This document shows, piece by piece, positions 10,050-19,890 of a stretch of 64,000 nucleotides of DNA. The notes beneath the pieces were generated by a model. The model was not told where the DNA came from. It was given only the letters and a program-made list of their open reading frames with translations, and made no database searches. This DNA comes from an uncultured Clostridia bacterium (GTDB lineage Bacteria > Bacillota > Clostridia > TANB77 > CAG-508): positions 16,302 to 80,301 of the forward strand of contig CAOTKV010000005.1 of the NCBI GenBank assembly GCA_948530865.1, in the 5' to 3' direction. Numbering within the stretch: the stretch's first letter is position 1; each line of letters opens with the position of its first letter. The translations under genes and the position numbers were made by a program.

Positions 10050-10868
10050 TTAAAAAAAGTTTACACTATATTCTGCTTCAAATTTTTGATTTGGTTTTAA
10101 TTCTATTAAATCTTCTTTTTCTTCAAAAATTCCATTAGAGTTTACTTTATCAGCTGTATTAAACCAAGGTTCTATACAAATAAATGGTGCTTCAGGTTTT
10201 GACCAAATTGCTAAATATGGAAATTGTTCAAATTCAAAGCTTAAAACATTTTTTGTTTCTGTTTTCAAGTAAACTTTTCTTGATTTTATATTTTTCATAA
10301 TAATAGCATCATTTTCAAAAGTTTTACTATCTAAAAATATTCTATTTTCTCTAATAAATTTATTTGTTTTTTCTGGCTCTTCTTTCAATAATCCATCTTG
10401 TAATTGATAAATTTCAATATCATCTTCAATATCATGAAATTCTAATCTATATTTTCCGCTTGAATATTCACATACATAAGCAGGATGTCCACCCAAACCA
10501 AATACCATTAAATTATTACTTTTATTAATTATTTTATATTTAGTAATGACTCTATTTCCTTTTACTTCATAAGCAACATATAATTCAAACTCAAAAGGAA
10601 ATTTTTTTAATGTTTCTTTATTTGATTTTAAAACATATGAATTTTCTCCAATTTGTTCAAATTCCATATCTCTTGCAAATCCATGTTGTCCCATTTCATA
10701 TGAATTTCCGTCTATCAAAGTTTTTCCATCTTTTAATTTTCCTACAATTGGAAAAAGTATAGGGCTGTGTCTATTCCAAAATTTTTCTCCATCATGCATT
10801 TTTTCAATTCCATTCAATTTTACAGAAATAAGCTCTGCCCCTTTTTTTGTTGTCTTTATTTCTATCAT
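10050..10868 (-). CDS. aldose 1-epimerase-like protein (LacX type)
   Basis: A 272-residue galactose-mutarotase-fold protein. Features seen are the QHGFARD motif (about 56-62), GLGGHPAY (His) and the C-terminal CIEPWFN. This matches the LacX-like subgroup that opens and interconverts sugar anomers; the substrate cannot be told. It is embedded in the pyr operon between pyrF and pyrK with no sign of pyrimidine function. Confidence 0.85.
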   Translation of the reverse strand: MIEIKTTKKGAELISVKLNGIEKMHDGEKFWNRHSPILFPIVGKLKDGKTLIDGNSYEMGQHGFARDMEFEQIGENSYVLKSNKETLKKFPFEFELYVAYEVKGNRVITKYKIINKSNNLMVFGLGGHPAYVCEYSSGKYRLEFHDIEDDIEIYQLQDGLLKEEPEKTNKFIRENRIFLDSKTFENDAIIMKNIKSRKVYLKTETKNVLSFEFEQFPYLAIWSKPEAPFICIEPWFNTADKVNSNGIFEEKEDLIELKPNQKFEAEYSVNFF

Positions 10869-10883
10869 TTTGTCTCGCTCCTT

Positions 10884-11807
10884 TTATTTTATAGCTGAAT
10901 TTAATTCATCTCTCATTCTAATTGCTTCTGCTCTTGTTGCTTGTGCATATTCACTATCTGAATATGTATCTTTCCATCTATCAGATTTATACGCACACAT
11001 CAAACTTCTTGAAGCATTTACAATTCCACCTAATCCATCTTTAAATCCTAATGCTATATCTTCTGTTTTTCCTCCTTGAGCGCCATAGCCAGGAATTAAA
11101 AAATAAGATTTTGGCATAATTTCTCTTAGTTCTTTTATTTGAACTGGGTAAGTAGCTCCAACTACAGATGAAACACTACTATATCCATACTCTCCAATAA
11201 GTTCTTCTCCCCAAGAATTAACAAGCTCAGCAACTTTTTCATAAATAGTTCTTCCATCTTCTAATTTTAAATCTTGTAATTCTCCAGAAGATTTATTTGA
11301 AGTTTTTACAAGTACAAATATCCCTTTATTATACTTTTTACAATCATCTATAAATGGTTTTACACCATCAATTCCAAGATATGGGTTTACTGTTACAAAA
11401 TCTATATCATAAAAACTTTCTTCATTTTCTCCAACTAATGTTTTTCCTAAATAAGCATTAGAATAACCTGCAGCTGTTGTTCCTATATCACCTCTTTTTA
11501 TATCAGCAATAACAACCATTTCCCTTTCTTTTGCATATTTACATGTTTCTTTAAAGCATTTCATTCCTTCTAAACCAAACATTTCGTAAAATGCAATTTG
11601 TGGCTTTACTGCAGGAACTATATCATAAGTAGCATCAATTAAAGCTTTATTATATTCTAAAATTCCTTCACAAACACTTTTTACATCTGTACCATATTTT
11701 GATTTTATGCACTCTGGTAACATTTCATATCTTGGATCTAGTCCCATAACTGTAGGATTTCCAGTTTCTTTAATTTTATCTATTAATATATCAATTGCAT
11801 TTTTCAT
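10884..11807 (-). CDS. pyrF: orotidine 5'-phosphate decarboxylase
   Basis: Last step of UMP synthesis. The 307 residues match the longer PyrF subgroup. DIKRGDIGTTAAGYS carries the catalytic Asp/Lys, and VMGLDPRY and IPGYGAQGG form the phosphate-binding ends. It lies 11 bases downstream of pyrC and upstream of the epimerase gene, in one operon. Confidence 0.95.
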   Translation of the reverse strand: MKNAIDILIDKIKETGNPTVMGLDPRYEMLPECIKSKYGTDVKSVCEGILEYNKALIDATYDIVPAVKPQIAFYEMFGLEGMKCFKETCKYAKEREMVVIADIKRGDIGTTAAGYSNAYLGKTLVGENEESFYDIDFVTVNPYLGIDGVKPFIDDCKKYNKGIFVLVKTSNKSSGELQDLKLEDGRTIYEKVAELVNSWGEELIGEYGYSSVSSVVGATYPVQIKELREIMPKSYFLIPGYGAQGGKTEDIALGFKDGLGGIVNASRSLMCAYKSDRWKDTYSDSEYAQATRAEAIRMRDELNSAIK

Positions 11808-11818
11808 ATTTATCTCCT

Positions 11819-13090
11819 TTATCTTTCATATACAACTCTACCACTTACTATTGTATATCTTACTTGACCTTTTAATTTTTTATCAATCCAAGGTGTATTT
11901 TTTGATTTTGATACTATTTTATCTTTTAAAAATACATATTCTCTATTTGGATCAAATATTGTTAAGTCTGCAACTTTTCCTTCTGCAATTTCTCCTCTAT
12001 CTATTCCTAATAATTTAGCAGGATTGTATGACATAACTCGAACCATATCTAAATATGAAATATGTCCTGGTTCTACTAAATTTGTAACCGTTGCACCTAA
12101 TGCTGTTTCAAATCCAATAATTCCGTTTGGAGCTACTGCTAATCCTCTTTCTTTTTCTTCTTCTGCATGTGGCGCATGATCTGTTATAATAGCGTCAATT
12201 GTTCCATCTTTTATACCTTCAATTATTGCAAGTCTATCTTTTTCTTCTCTTAGTGGAGGATTCATTTTAGCATTAACACCAGATTCTAAAACTTCTTCTA
12301 CTGTAAAACTATAATAATGTGGGCAAGTTTCACAAGTTACATTTACGCCTCTTGCTTTTGCACTTCTTATCATATCAACTGATGTTTTTGTGCTTATATG
12401 GCAAATATGAGTATGTAATTTATTTGTTTCTGCAATAACTATATCTCTTGCAGCCATTATTTCTTCTGCTTCTGGTAAAACTCCTTTTACTTCTAGTTGA
12501 TCTGCTATTGGCCCTGCATTTATCGCACCTGCTGATACTGATTTTTCTTCACAATGTTCTGAAACAAAACTTCCCAATTTATTAGCTTCAATCATCGCTT
12601 CTCTAATCATTGCAGCATTTTCTACTGGCATTCCATCATCTGAAAATGCAATTGCTCCTGCTTCTAATTGTGCTTTAAAATCTACTAATTCTTGACCTTT
12701 TTCTCCTTTTGTTACACTTGAAAATGGTAATACATTGCATAAATTAACTTCTTTTGCTCTTTTTATAATTTGTTCTAAAACAATAGCGCTATCTGGTGTT
12801 GGATTAGTATTGGGCATAGGACAAATAGTAGTAAATCCACCAGCAACAGCGCTTTTTGATCCTGTTTCTATAGTTTCTTTGTGTTCTCCACCTGGTTCTC
12901 TTAAATGACAATGCATATCTATCATTCCAGGCATGATAATATAACCTGTACAATCAATTACTTTATCTGCTCGTACATCAATATTTTTCTCTATTTTTTT
13001 TATTTTATCATTTTCTATTAAAATGTCTAAATTTTCATTAGTATTACTTGCATAATCAACTACTGTTCCGTTTTTTAATAAAATATTCAT
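11819..13090 (-). CDS. pyrC: dihydroorotase
   Basis: Zinc amidohydrolase cyclising carbamoyl-aspartate. The start at 13090 (MNILLKNG) is chosen because GGAGG lies just upstream; the longer frame begins before that site. It has 423 residues with DMHCHLREPG (metal ligands), HEHCEE-like His in FVSEHCEE, the metal His in HICHIST and DHAPHAEEEK near the C terminus. First gene of the visible pyr operon. pyrB, carAB and a canonical pyrE are not in the window. Confidence 0.95.
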   Translation of the reverse strand: MNILLKNGTVVDYASNTNENLDILIENDKIKKIEKNIDVRADKVIDCTGYIIMPGMIDMHCHLREPGGEHKETIETGSKSAVAGGFTTICPMPNTNPTPDSAIVLEQIIKRAKEVNLCNVLPFSSVTKGEKGQELVDFKAQLEAGAIAFSDDGMPVENAAMIREAMIEANKLGSFVSEHCEEKSVSAGAINAGPIADQLEVKGVLPEAEEIMAARDIVIAETNKLHTHICHISTKTSVDMIRSAKARGVNVTCETCPHYYSFTVEEVLESGVNAKMNPPLREEKDRLAIIEGIKDGTIDAIITDHAPHAEEEKERGLAVAPNGIIGFETALGATVTNLVEPGHISYLDMVRVMSYNPAKLLGIDRGEIAEGKVADLTIFDPNREYVFLKDKIVSKSKNTPWIDKKLKGQVRYTIVSGRVVYER

Positions 13091-13160
13091 ATTTACCTCC
13101 ACAATAATTTTTTTCATTTTATCATTTAACTAAATAATTTTCAACAAATTATAGAATAAA

Positions 13161-13191
13161 AAAACTGAGCATCTAATTGACACTCAGCTTT
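13161..13191 (-). terminator. bidirectional terminator
   Basis: A CTGAG/CTCAG stem with a 13-base loop is flanked by an A run on the left and a T run on the right. It ends the minus-strand transcript of the 13198-13758 gene just before pyrC. Confidence 0.65.
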
Positions 13192-13197
13192 TATAAA

Positions 13198-13758
13198 TTA
13201 ATTACAAAATTCTTTATATGCAATAAATTTATTTACTTTTTCTCCAACAAAATAAATTTTTGACTTTCTAAACGGATTAAAGATCTTCTCTGTATCATTT
13301 TCCATATAAATATCTTTTATCTGATACACGCAATTTCCTAAGCAAATCATATTTTCTGGAACAAAAACAGTATTAAAAATATCTTGTCTTGTAAATTTTA
13401 CTATACTTTGAGGATTAAATTCGCTATACCATTCATCCTTTGGAACAACACCTTTACATCTAGAATCAAAAACATATTCATCTCCATTATATAGAAATTC
13501 TACCCAGCCATGTTCATAACCTCCATCAGCCCACATCCAATCATATGAAATCGTAAGACTTCCACGAACTAAATAATCATCTTGTCTCATTCCAATAATA
13601 GCTGTACTGCTATATTCATAGCAATTATTTCTATATCTATGCCCCAAATATTCTGAAAAGTTTTCTACAACTTTATAAACACCTCTATCTACAAAAATAT
13701 TTTCCATCTGCTTTAAAAAGTATTGGTTTGCTAGCATTTTATTACGATTATTATCCAT
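13198..13758 (-). CDS. uncharacterised protein with transglutaminase-like triad
   Basis: A 186-residue soluble protein I do not recognise by name. It has NNCYEYSS (C46), HGWVEF (H83) and VFDSRC (D98), spaced like the Cys-His-Asp triad of transglutaminase-like or papain-like folds. No signal peptide or membrane segment is seen. It is a single gene with a terminator behind it. The fold assignment is inference. Confidence 0.6.
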   Translation of the reverse strand: MDNNRNKMLANQYFLKQMENIFVDRGVYKVVENFSEYLGHRYRNNCYEYSSTAIIGMRQDDYLVRGSLTISYDWMWADGGYEHGWVEFLYNGDEYVFDSRCKGVVPKDEWYSEFNPQSIVKFTRQDIFNTVFVPENMICLGNCVYQIKDIYMENDTEKIFNPFRKSKIYFVGEKVNKFIAYKEFCN

Positions 13759-13958
13759 AATAACATCTCCTTCATTTACTTAAATAAAGTGTTTTTGTAT
13801 GCTACCAATTTACTCTATAATTTCCTTGTTAGAAATATTATTATATCATAGTATTATGTCAATTTCAAGTGATATAGCTTCCCTAAATTTGAAGTATTAC
13901 TTGATTTATGCTATAATATATTATGTAAGATTAATATAAGATTATTGGAGGAGAGAAA

Positions 13959-14219
13959 ATGAAACGGATTGAAAACATCAGTTTAAACAAGGTAGTATCT
14001 ATCGTAGCAGTTGTTTTTGCAATAGTTGGTTTTATCGTTGGCATGATATATGGACTCAATGTCCCGCTTCCTGTGGAATCATCCTCTCTGTGGCTGGCAT
14101 CAGGTATGTTCTATGCTCTATCTGGCATAGTAATATCTTTTGTAGCATTAGGAGGAGTAATTTTCTTAGGATTCATTATTTATTTCCTGTTTGGAGCTAT
14201 GTATATCATTCTCAACTAA
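13959..14219 (+). CDS. small membrane protein with foreign codon use
   Basis: An 86-residue protein with two or three hydrophobic segments (about 12-32, 46-66 and 66-84), preceded by GGAGGAGAG. Codons such as CTG, CTC and CCG are unlike the neighbours, which suggests transfer. Codon 3 is CGG read in frame 0; a +1 shift there would stop within a few codons. Similar in size and layout to the 15383-15634 protein. Function unknown. Confidence 0.6.
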   Translation: MKRIENISLNKVVSIVAVVFAIVGFIVGMIYGLNVPLPVESSSLWLASGMFYALSGIVISFVALGGVIFLGFIIYFLFGAMYIILN

Positions 14220-14268
14220 AACACTTTTCTTTTAGGCTTACTTGCCTGCTTCTATTATCAAATCTTTC

Positions 14269-14300
14269 GGTGGCTCAGAACTTGAGCCACCTCTTTTTAT
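14269..14300 (+). terminator. intrinsic terminator
   Basis: A 9-bp perfect stem (14269-14277 with 14283-14291) followed by TCTTTTTATT ends the small membrane protein transcript. Confidence 0.85.
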
Positions 14301-14362
14301 TGACATTTTATCAATTTTACTATATTATATTTTAGATAAAATAAATTATTGGAGGTAATAAA

Positions 14363-15229
14363 ATGAGTAAATTAATGTCATTACTTTTTGAAACACATGC
14401 ATTTAAAGTAGCAGAAGAAAATAATCCTTTTTGGTATACATCAGGAAAAATCGGCCCTTACTTTATAAACGCAGACTATCTTTATGGAAGTGAAGAAGAT
14501 TCAAAAAAATTACTTGAATTTATTGATAATGAGTTAGAAAATGAAAGTAAAACAGATATCCCTGAACATATTTTCAAAAAAGTTTTAAATCATTATGAAA
14601 CAAATGAAATTTATAAATATGTAATTGATGAAATGAAATCATACATTGAAAAAAATATTAATGTTGATGAAATAGATTACATTTCTGGTGGTGAAAGAAG
14701 AGATTGGTATTTTTCAAATATGATGGCCTACTTATTACAAAAACCTCATGTAACTATATATAAAGATTTAACAACAATTGAAAGTACATCTGATTTTTCA
14801 GAATCAAAACCAGTTTCTGAAATAAAAGGAAAAAAATTCTTGCATTTAGCAGATTTATTAAATCAATCTGCAAGTTTTACAAGAGCTTGGATTCCAGCAA
14901 TTAAAAACTTAGGTTCTAATATTGTATGGAGTATCTTCGCAGTAGACAGAATGCAAGGTGGAACTGAAACACTTACTAATGATGGTGTTAAAGTTTTATC
15001 TTTATTACAAATTGATGAATCTTTATTTACTACTGCAAAAGAACTTGGAATAATAAATAATGAACAATTAGAAATGCTTATAAATTTCAAAAAAGATCCT
15101 GATGGTTCAATGAAACAATTTTTAATTGATCATCCAGAATTTATAGAAAATGCAAAAAAATCTGATAACCCAAGAACTGTAAAAAGAGTAAACACATTAA
15201 TTGAGCAAAATATATATGGATTGAATTAG
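14363..15229 (+). CDS. phosphoribosyltransferase-like protein (PyrE-related)
   Basis: A 288-residue protein preceded by GGAGG. The N-terminal SGKIGPYFINADY resembles the orotate phosphoribosyltransferase entry region, and ISGGERRDWYFSN resembles the mid-domain. At the PRPP loop I see only FLHLADLLNQSASF, which lacks the usual D-D-x-x-T-T/A-G-T/G signature. It is longer than PyrE (about 200-220). Either a divergent PRTase or a non-catalytic relative. The nearby pyr operon lacks pyrE. Confidence 0.6.
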   Translation: MSKLMSLLFETHAFKVAEENNPFWYTSGKIGPYFINADYLYGSEEDSKKLLEFIDNELENESKTDIPEHIFKKVLNHYETNEIYKYVIDEMKSYIEKNINVDEIDYISGGERRDWYFSNMMAYLLQKPHVTIYKDLTTIESTSDFSESKPVSEIKGKKFLHLADLLNQSASFTRAWIPAIKNLGSNIVWSIFAVDRMQGGTETLTNDGVKVLSLLQIDESLFTTAKELGIINNEQLEMLINFKKDPDGSMKQFLIDHPEFIENAKKSDNPRTVKRVNTLIEQNIYGLN

Positions 15230-15234
15230 CAAAA

Positions 15235-15276
15235 AGCTCTTTGAGTTGCCTCAAAGAGCTTTCGCATTTTTTATAT
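15235..15276 (+). terminator. intrinsic terminator
   Basis: An 11-bp stem (15235-15245 with 15250-15260) with loop TTGC, then TTTCGCATTTTTT. It ends the PRTase-like gene. Confidence 0.88.
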
Positions 15277-15382
15277 CTATTTATTTCATACTATATATTT
15301 TTTCTTTTGACTTTTTTATAAATTATATATATAATACAAGCGTATTATACAAATAGTTATATAAGATTTTAGGAGAATCATT

Positions 15383-15634
15383 ATGAACATTTCACGGAAA
15401 TTAAACAAAGAGAAAATCGCCACCATTGCAACTGTATTTATAATCATGTCTGGAATACTTTACGGCCTTTATTGGGGATTCCAGCACGTTTCATACTACA
15501 GTTTCTTTGTAGATTCTGCACTCAAATATTTGGTGATATGTGCCGTTTCAGGCCTCACATATTTTATGTTTTATATAGGCGGCGCATTGCTTATTATCTA
15601 TGCAATTCTGGCAATTATCAAAAAATCAATTTAA
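15383..15634 (+). CDS. small membrane protein with foreign codon use
   Basis: An 83-residue protein with hydrophobic segments at about 14-32 and 58-79. It resembles the 13959-14219 protein in length and topology, and again uses less AT-rich codons than its neighbours. Codon 5 is CGG, needed in frame 0 because a +1 shift stops two codons later. A ribosome binding site (AGGAG) precedes it. Function unknown. Confidence 0.55.
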   Translation: MNISRKLNKEKIATIATVFIIMSGILYGLYWGFQHVSYYSFFVDSALKYLVICAVSGLTYFMFYIGGALLIIYAILAIIKKSI

Positions 15635-15674
15635 TGTATCATTGGCATTTGCCAACTCTGTTATTAATCTTTAC

Positions 15675-15710
15675 AAGGGGGAACCGTAATTATTCCCCCT
15701 TTCTTTTTAT
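15675..15710. terminator. strong bidirectional terminator
   Basis: A 9-bp G/C-rich stem (AAGGGGGAA with TTCCCCCTT) followed by TTCTTTTTAT. It separates the plus-strand small gene from the convergent minus-strand gene. Confidence 0.85.
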
Positions 15711-15721
15711 ATCCATTTATT

Positions 15722-16234
15722 TTATACTTCTGGTTTCATATTAAGTTCACCAATTTCTTCTTGATTTCCATATTTATCTACAAAGTATATTGTGTACTTT
15801 TCATCCATTTTTTTTATTTTAAATACTTTAGTTCCATTACTATTTGAGCCATTTTCGTTAATAACTTGAGTTGCTATATCACTATTTAATGAATTAGCAT
15901 TTATGTAATACTCATCTTGAACAACTCTATCATCAATATCCTTTAATTCTTCAATATAATTATTTTCAAGTAAATAACTTATTACTGCCTGTGTTCCATA
16001 AATCTCATCAATATTTTTATTATTTTCTTGAGCATATTTATAATCTTTTACATACTTTTCTTTCACTAATAAATTTAACTTTTCTACTATTTCTGTTTTA
16101 TTATATTCTATATCTGTTTCTTTAAAATCATCTACAAAATGTTGTAATTTATTATATGCAAATACTGCAACAACAGCTAATATAACTATTATAATAATTA
16201 AAGCTATTATTGACAAACCATTTTCTTTTCTCAT
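15722..16234 (-). CDS. membrane-anchored protein with pilin-like N terminus
   Basis: The start at 16234 (MRKENGLSIIAL) follows AAGGAG, giving 170 residues. One long hydrophobic segment directly after a short charged leader (about residues 6-28) is reminiscent of class III (prepilin-like) leaders, but no clear cleavage G-F-[TS]-L-x-E is present. The remainder is a charged extracytoplasmic domain I do not recognise. Confidence 0.6.
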   Translation of the reverse strand: MRKENGLSIIALIIIIVILAVVAVFAYNKLQHFVDDFKETDIEYNKTEIVEKLNLLVKEKYVKDYKYAQENNKNIDEIYGTQAVISYLLENNYIEELKDIDDRVVQDEYYINANSLNSDIATQVINENGSNSNGTKVFKIKKMDEKYTIYFVDKYGNQEEIGELNMKPEV

Positions 16235-16374
16235 CGAAAAAATTTCTCCTTTTTTCTTTTCAAAATTTATGAAGATATTATACATTTTTTTATTGCAAAT
16301 TTCAATAAAAAATTATTATTTGAGTGAGCAATTTTATTTATATAACTTATATTTTTACTCACACAAATACCAAT

Positions 16375-19300
16375 TTATTTTAGTTCCACATTTTCTTTCC
16401 CAACTATTCCCACAAAAACATTATAAATCTTATCATTTAAAAATATACCTCTACACTCTGTCTTCTCTTCATTATTTACGATTTCAAGTTTTACTGTTGC
16501 TCTATCTCCTGTAAAAAATTTTATTGCACCTTTTAATTGAGCTCTAACATTTTCTGTCAAATTAGTTATATTTATCGATAGTGTTCTAATTCCTGTAAGT
16601 TGAATATTTCTTTTTTCTTCTGCTCTTTCCTCTTCTGAAAATTCTTTTATACTTGATGCAACAATTTTTACTGGTTCATCTTCTCTTATACTCAATCTCC
16701 CCTCAATTAAAATTATATTATCTTCAACAATTATATGACTCATTTTCTGGTAAACTCCATCAAAAATAATTATTTCTGTACTTCCAAAAAAGTCCTCTAC
16801 TGTTACAAATGCCATTGTTGTGTTCTTCTTAGTGAATTTTTTCTTTACTTTTGAAATTATTCCAATAAATTTAACACTTTGTCCATCTTTATAACTTATA
16901 GCTTCACCAACAGTTTCCACTTCTTCATTTATCTTCATCATATTTATTGTTGAAATATTTGATTGTCTTTCAATAGACTTTCTATATTTATCTAATGGAT
17001 GTCCTGAAATATACACACCAAGCATTTCTTTTTCCAAGCTCAACAATTCCCTTGTTTCCATTTCTTCTTTTTCAATAAATAAGTATTTTTGTTTTTCTAT
17101 ATTTTCTTGTTTATCTTCCATTAAATCAAACATTGAAACTTGATTTTCAATTTTATTTCTACTTTCATTATTGATTGTATCAACAATTGCTTCAAAAGAT
17201 GCCAAAAGTGTTGCTCTAGTTTTTCCAAAGTCGTCAAATGCTCCAGCTTTTATTAAACTTTCTATACATTTTTTATTAACAGATTCATCTTTTATTCTCT
17301 CACAAAATGATGTAAAACTTTCATAAGCTCCGTTTTTTTCTCTTTCCCTTACAATACTGTCAACAGCACTAATTCCCACATTCTTAATTGTTCCAAGTCC
17401 AAAACGAATTTTATTATCTATAACTGTAAATTTGGTTTCACTTTCATTAATATTGGGATTCAAAATCTCAATTCCCATATCTTTACAATCTTGAATATAA
17501 ATTGGTATTTTATCTAAATTTCCTAAAAAACTATTTAAAGTAGCTGCCATCAATTCTTCTTTATAATAAGCTTTTAAATAAGCTGTTCTATAAGATATAA
17601 CTGCATAAGCTGCTGCATGTGATTTATTAAAAGCATATTTTGCAAATTCTGACATTTCATCAAATATTTTATTTGCAGATTCCTCATCAATTCCATTTCT
17701 AACACATCCTGGAACTATTACATTTCCTTCTTCATCAACTTGACCATGTATAAAAACTTCTCTTTCTTTTGCCATGACATCAAGTTTTTTCTTTCCCATT
17801 GCACGTCTAACTAAATCAGCTCTTCCTAGTGAATACCCTGCTAGATCTCTTACAATTTGCATAACTTGCTCTTGATATACCATACATCCATAAGTTACAT
17901 TTAAAATTGGCTCTAATGCTGGGTGAGTATATTCATTATGTCCTGGATTCAACTTTCCTTTTATATATCTTGGAATTTGATCCATAGGTCCTGGTCTGTA
18001 TAAAGAAACTCCTGCAACAATATCTTCAAAACAATCAGGTTTTAATTCTTTCATGAAACTGGTAATACCACCACTTTCAAACTGGAATATACCAAAAGAT
18101 TTCCCTTCTTGCCATAATCTGTATACTTCTGGATCATCCATTTTTTCATCAAAAACAACATCTATTCCTCTATTTTTTTTGATTAATTCTAAACTGTTTG
18201 CAATTACGCTTAAAGTTCTAAGCCCCAAAAAGTCCATTTTTAAAAGTCCAAGTTCCTCAAGTAAAACCATTGTATATTGTGCAACTACGTTACCATCATT
18301 TGTACATAGTGGCACATAAGTATCTACTGGATTTTTTGTAATAACAACACCACATGCATGTGTTGAGGCATTTCTTGGCATTCCTTCTAATCCTTTAGCT
18401 ATGTCTATAATTCTTCTTGTTGTTTCATTATTTTCATATTCATCTTTTAATTCTCTATTTTGTTCTAATGCTTTGTCAAGTGTCATATGCACTTCAAAAG
18501 GAATCATTTTAGCAATCTTGTCAACATCTCCATATGGAACATCTAAAACTCTTCCAACATCTCTTATAACACTCTTAGCAGACATTGTACCAAATGTAAT
18601 TATTTGAGAAACATGGTCTCTTCCATATTTTCTTGCAACATAATCTATAACTTCTTGTCTTCTTTCATCTGAAAAATCAACATCAAAGTCAGGCATACTA
18701 ATTCTATCTGGATTTAAAAATCTTTCAAAAAGCAAATTATATTTTAGAGGATCTATATCTGTTATTCCTATTGCATATGCAACAATTGAGCCTGCTCCTG
18801 AACCACGTCCTGGTCCTACTGGTATACCAACAGATTTAGCATAATTTATATAATCCCAAACAATAAGATAATAATCAATATATCCCATTTTTGAGATTAT
18901 TCCTAATTCATATTCTGCTCTTTGTTTTATTTCATCACCATAATCTTTACCATATCTTTTTTCAATTCCATCCCAAGTTAATTTGTAAAAATATTCTTCA
19001 TGTGTTTTAAATTCTTTTGGAACATCATAATTTGGAAGCTTTGTGACACCAAATTCAAATTCAAAATTACATTTATCAGCAATTTTTACTGTATTTTCAA
19101 TTGCTTCTGGAACTGCTGAAAAATAATCTGCCATTTCTTCAGGTGATTTTATATAAAATTCATCAGTACTAAATTTCATTCTATCTGGATCAGTCATTTT
19201 TTTTGCTGTTTGTATACAAAGCAAAATTTCATGATTATAACTATCCTCTTTTTTTAAATAATGAGCATCATTTGTCCCAACTAATGGAATATTTAATTCT

Positions 19301-19881
19301 CTTGACAAAGTAATTAATTTTTGATTAACCATTACTTGTTCTGGAAGTCCATTGTTTTGAAGTTCTAAATAATAATCCTCTCCAAAAATATTTTTATGCC
19401 ATTGTGCAACTCTTTTTGCTTCCTCCATATTATCTTTTAAAATTGCTTTATTAACTTCACCTGCTAAACATGCACTTAAACAAATTAATCCTTCACTATA
19501 CTCTTCTAATATGTCATGATCTATACGTGGTTTATAATAATATCCATCTGTAAATGATAATGAGACTAATTTTATAAGGTTTTGATAACCTATTTTATTT
19601 TTAGCAAGCAAAATAAGATGTGAATAGTTTTCATCAATTCCAGATTCTTTCTCAAATCTAGTTCTTGGTGCTACATATACTTCACATCCTATAATTGGTT
19701 TTATTCCTTCATTTATACACTCTTTATAAAAATTAACCGCACCATACATAACACCATGGTCTGTAATAGCTATAGCTTTCATTCCAAGCTCTTTTGCTCT
19801 CTTTGGTAAATCTTTTACTCTACACATTCCATCTAATAAGCTAAACTCACTATGAACATGTAAATGAACAAAATCTGGCAT
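16375..19881 (-). CDS. dnaE: DNA polymerase III alpha subunit (DnaE type)
   Basis: Replicative polymerase subunit of 1168 residues. An N-terminal PHP domain (HLHVHSEFSLLDG, ITDHGVMYG), the catalytic SMPDFDVDFSDERR in the palm, the fingers FRPGPM-like SLYRPGPMDQIP, and C-terminal helix-hairpin-helix and OB-fold regions are in the expected order. All CGG triplets in it cross codon boundaries. rqcP lies upstream. Confidence 0.96.
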   Translation of the reverse strand: MPDFVHLHVHSEFSLLDGMCRVKDLPKRAKELGMKAIAITDHGVMYGAVNFYKECINEGIKPIIGCEVYVAPRTRFEKESGIDENYSHLILLAKNKIGYQNLIKLVSLSFTDGYYYKPRIDHDILEEYSEGLICLSACLAGEVNKAILKDNMEEAKRVAQWHKNIFGEDYYLELQNNGLPEQVMVNQKLITLSRELNIPLVGTNDAHYLKKEDSYNHEILLCIQTAKKMTDPDRMKFSTDEFYIKSPEEMADYFSAVPEAIENTVKIADKCNFEFEFGVTKLPNYDVPKEFKTHEEYFYKLTWDGIEKRYGKDYGDEIKQRAEYELGIISKMGYIDYYLIVWDYINYAKSVGIPVGPGRGSGAGSIVAYAIGITDIDPLKYNLLFERFLNPDRISMPDFDVDFSDERRQEVIDYVARKYGRDHVSQIITFGTMSAKSVIRDVGRVLDVPYGDVDKIAKMIPFEVHMTLDKALEQNRELKDEYENNETTRRIIDIAKGLEGMPRNASTHACGVVITKNPVDTYVPLCTNDGNVVAQYTMVLLEELGLLKMDFLGLRTLSVIANSLELIKKNRGIDVVFDEKMDDPEVYRLWQEGKSFGIFQFESGGITSFMKELKPDCFEDIVAGVSLYRPGPMDQIPRYIKGKLNPGHNEYTHPALEPILNVTYGCMVYQEQVMQIVRDLAGYSLGRADLVRRAMGKKKLDVMAKEREVFIHGQVDEEGNVIVPGCVRNGIDEESANKIFDEMSEFAKYAFNKSHAAAYAVISYRTAYLKAYYKEELMAATLNSFLGNLDKIPIYIQDCKDMGIEILNPNINESETKFTVIDNKIRFGLGTIKNVGISAVDSIVREREKNGAYESFTSFCERIKDESVNKKCIESLIKAGAFDDFGKTRATLLASFEAIVDTINNESRNKIENQVSMFDLMEDKQENIEKQKYLFIEKEEMETRELLSLEKEMLGVYISGHPLDKYRKSIERQSNISTINMMKINEEVETVGEAISYKDGQSVKFIGIISKVKKKFTKKNTTMAFVTVEDFFGSTEIIIFDGVYQKMSHIIVEDNIILIEGRLSIREDEPVKIVASSIKEFSEEERAEEKRNIQLTGIRTLSINITNLTENVRAQLKGAIKFFTGDRATVKLEIVNNEEKTECRGIFLNDKIYNVFVGIVGKENVELK

Positions 19882-19890
19882 ATATGCCTC

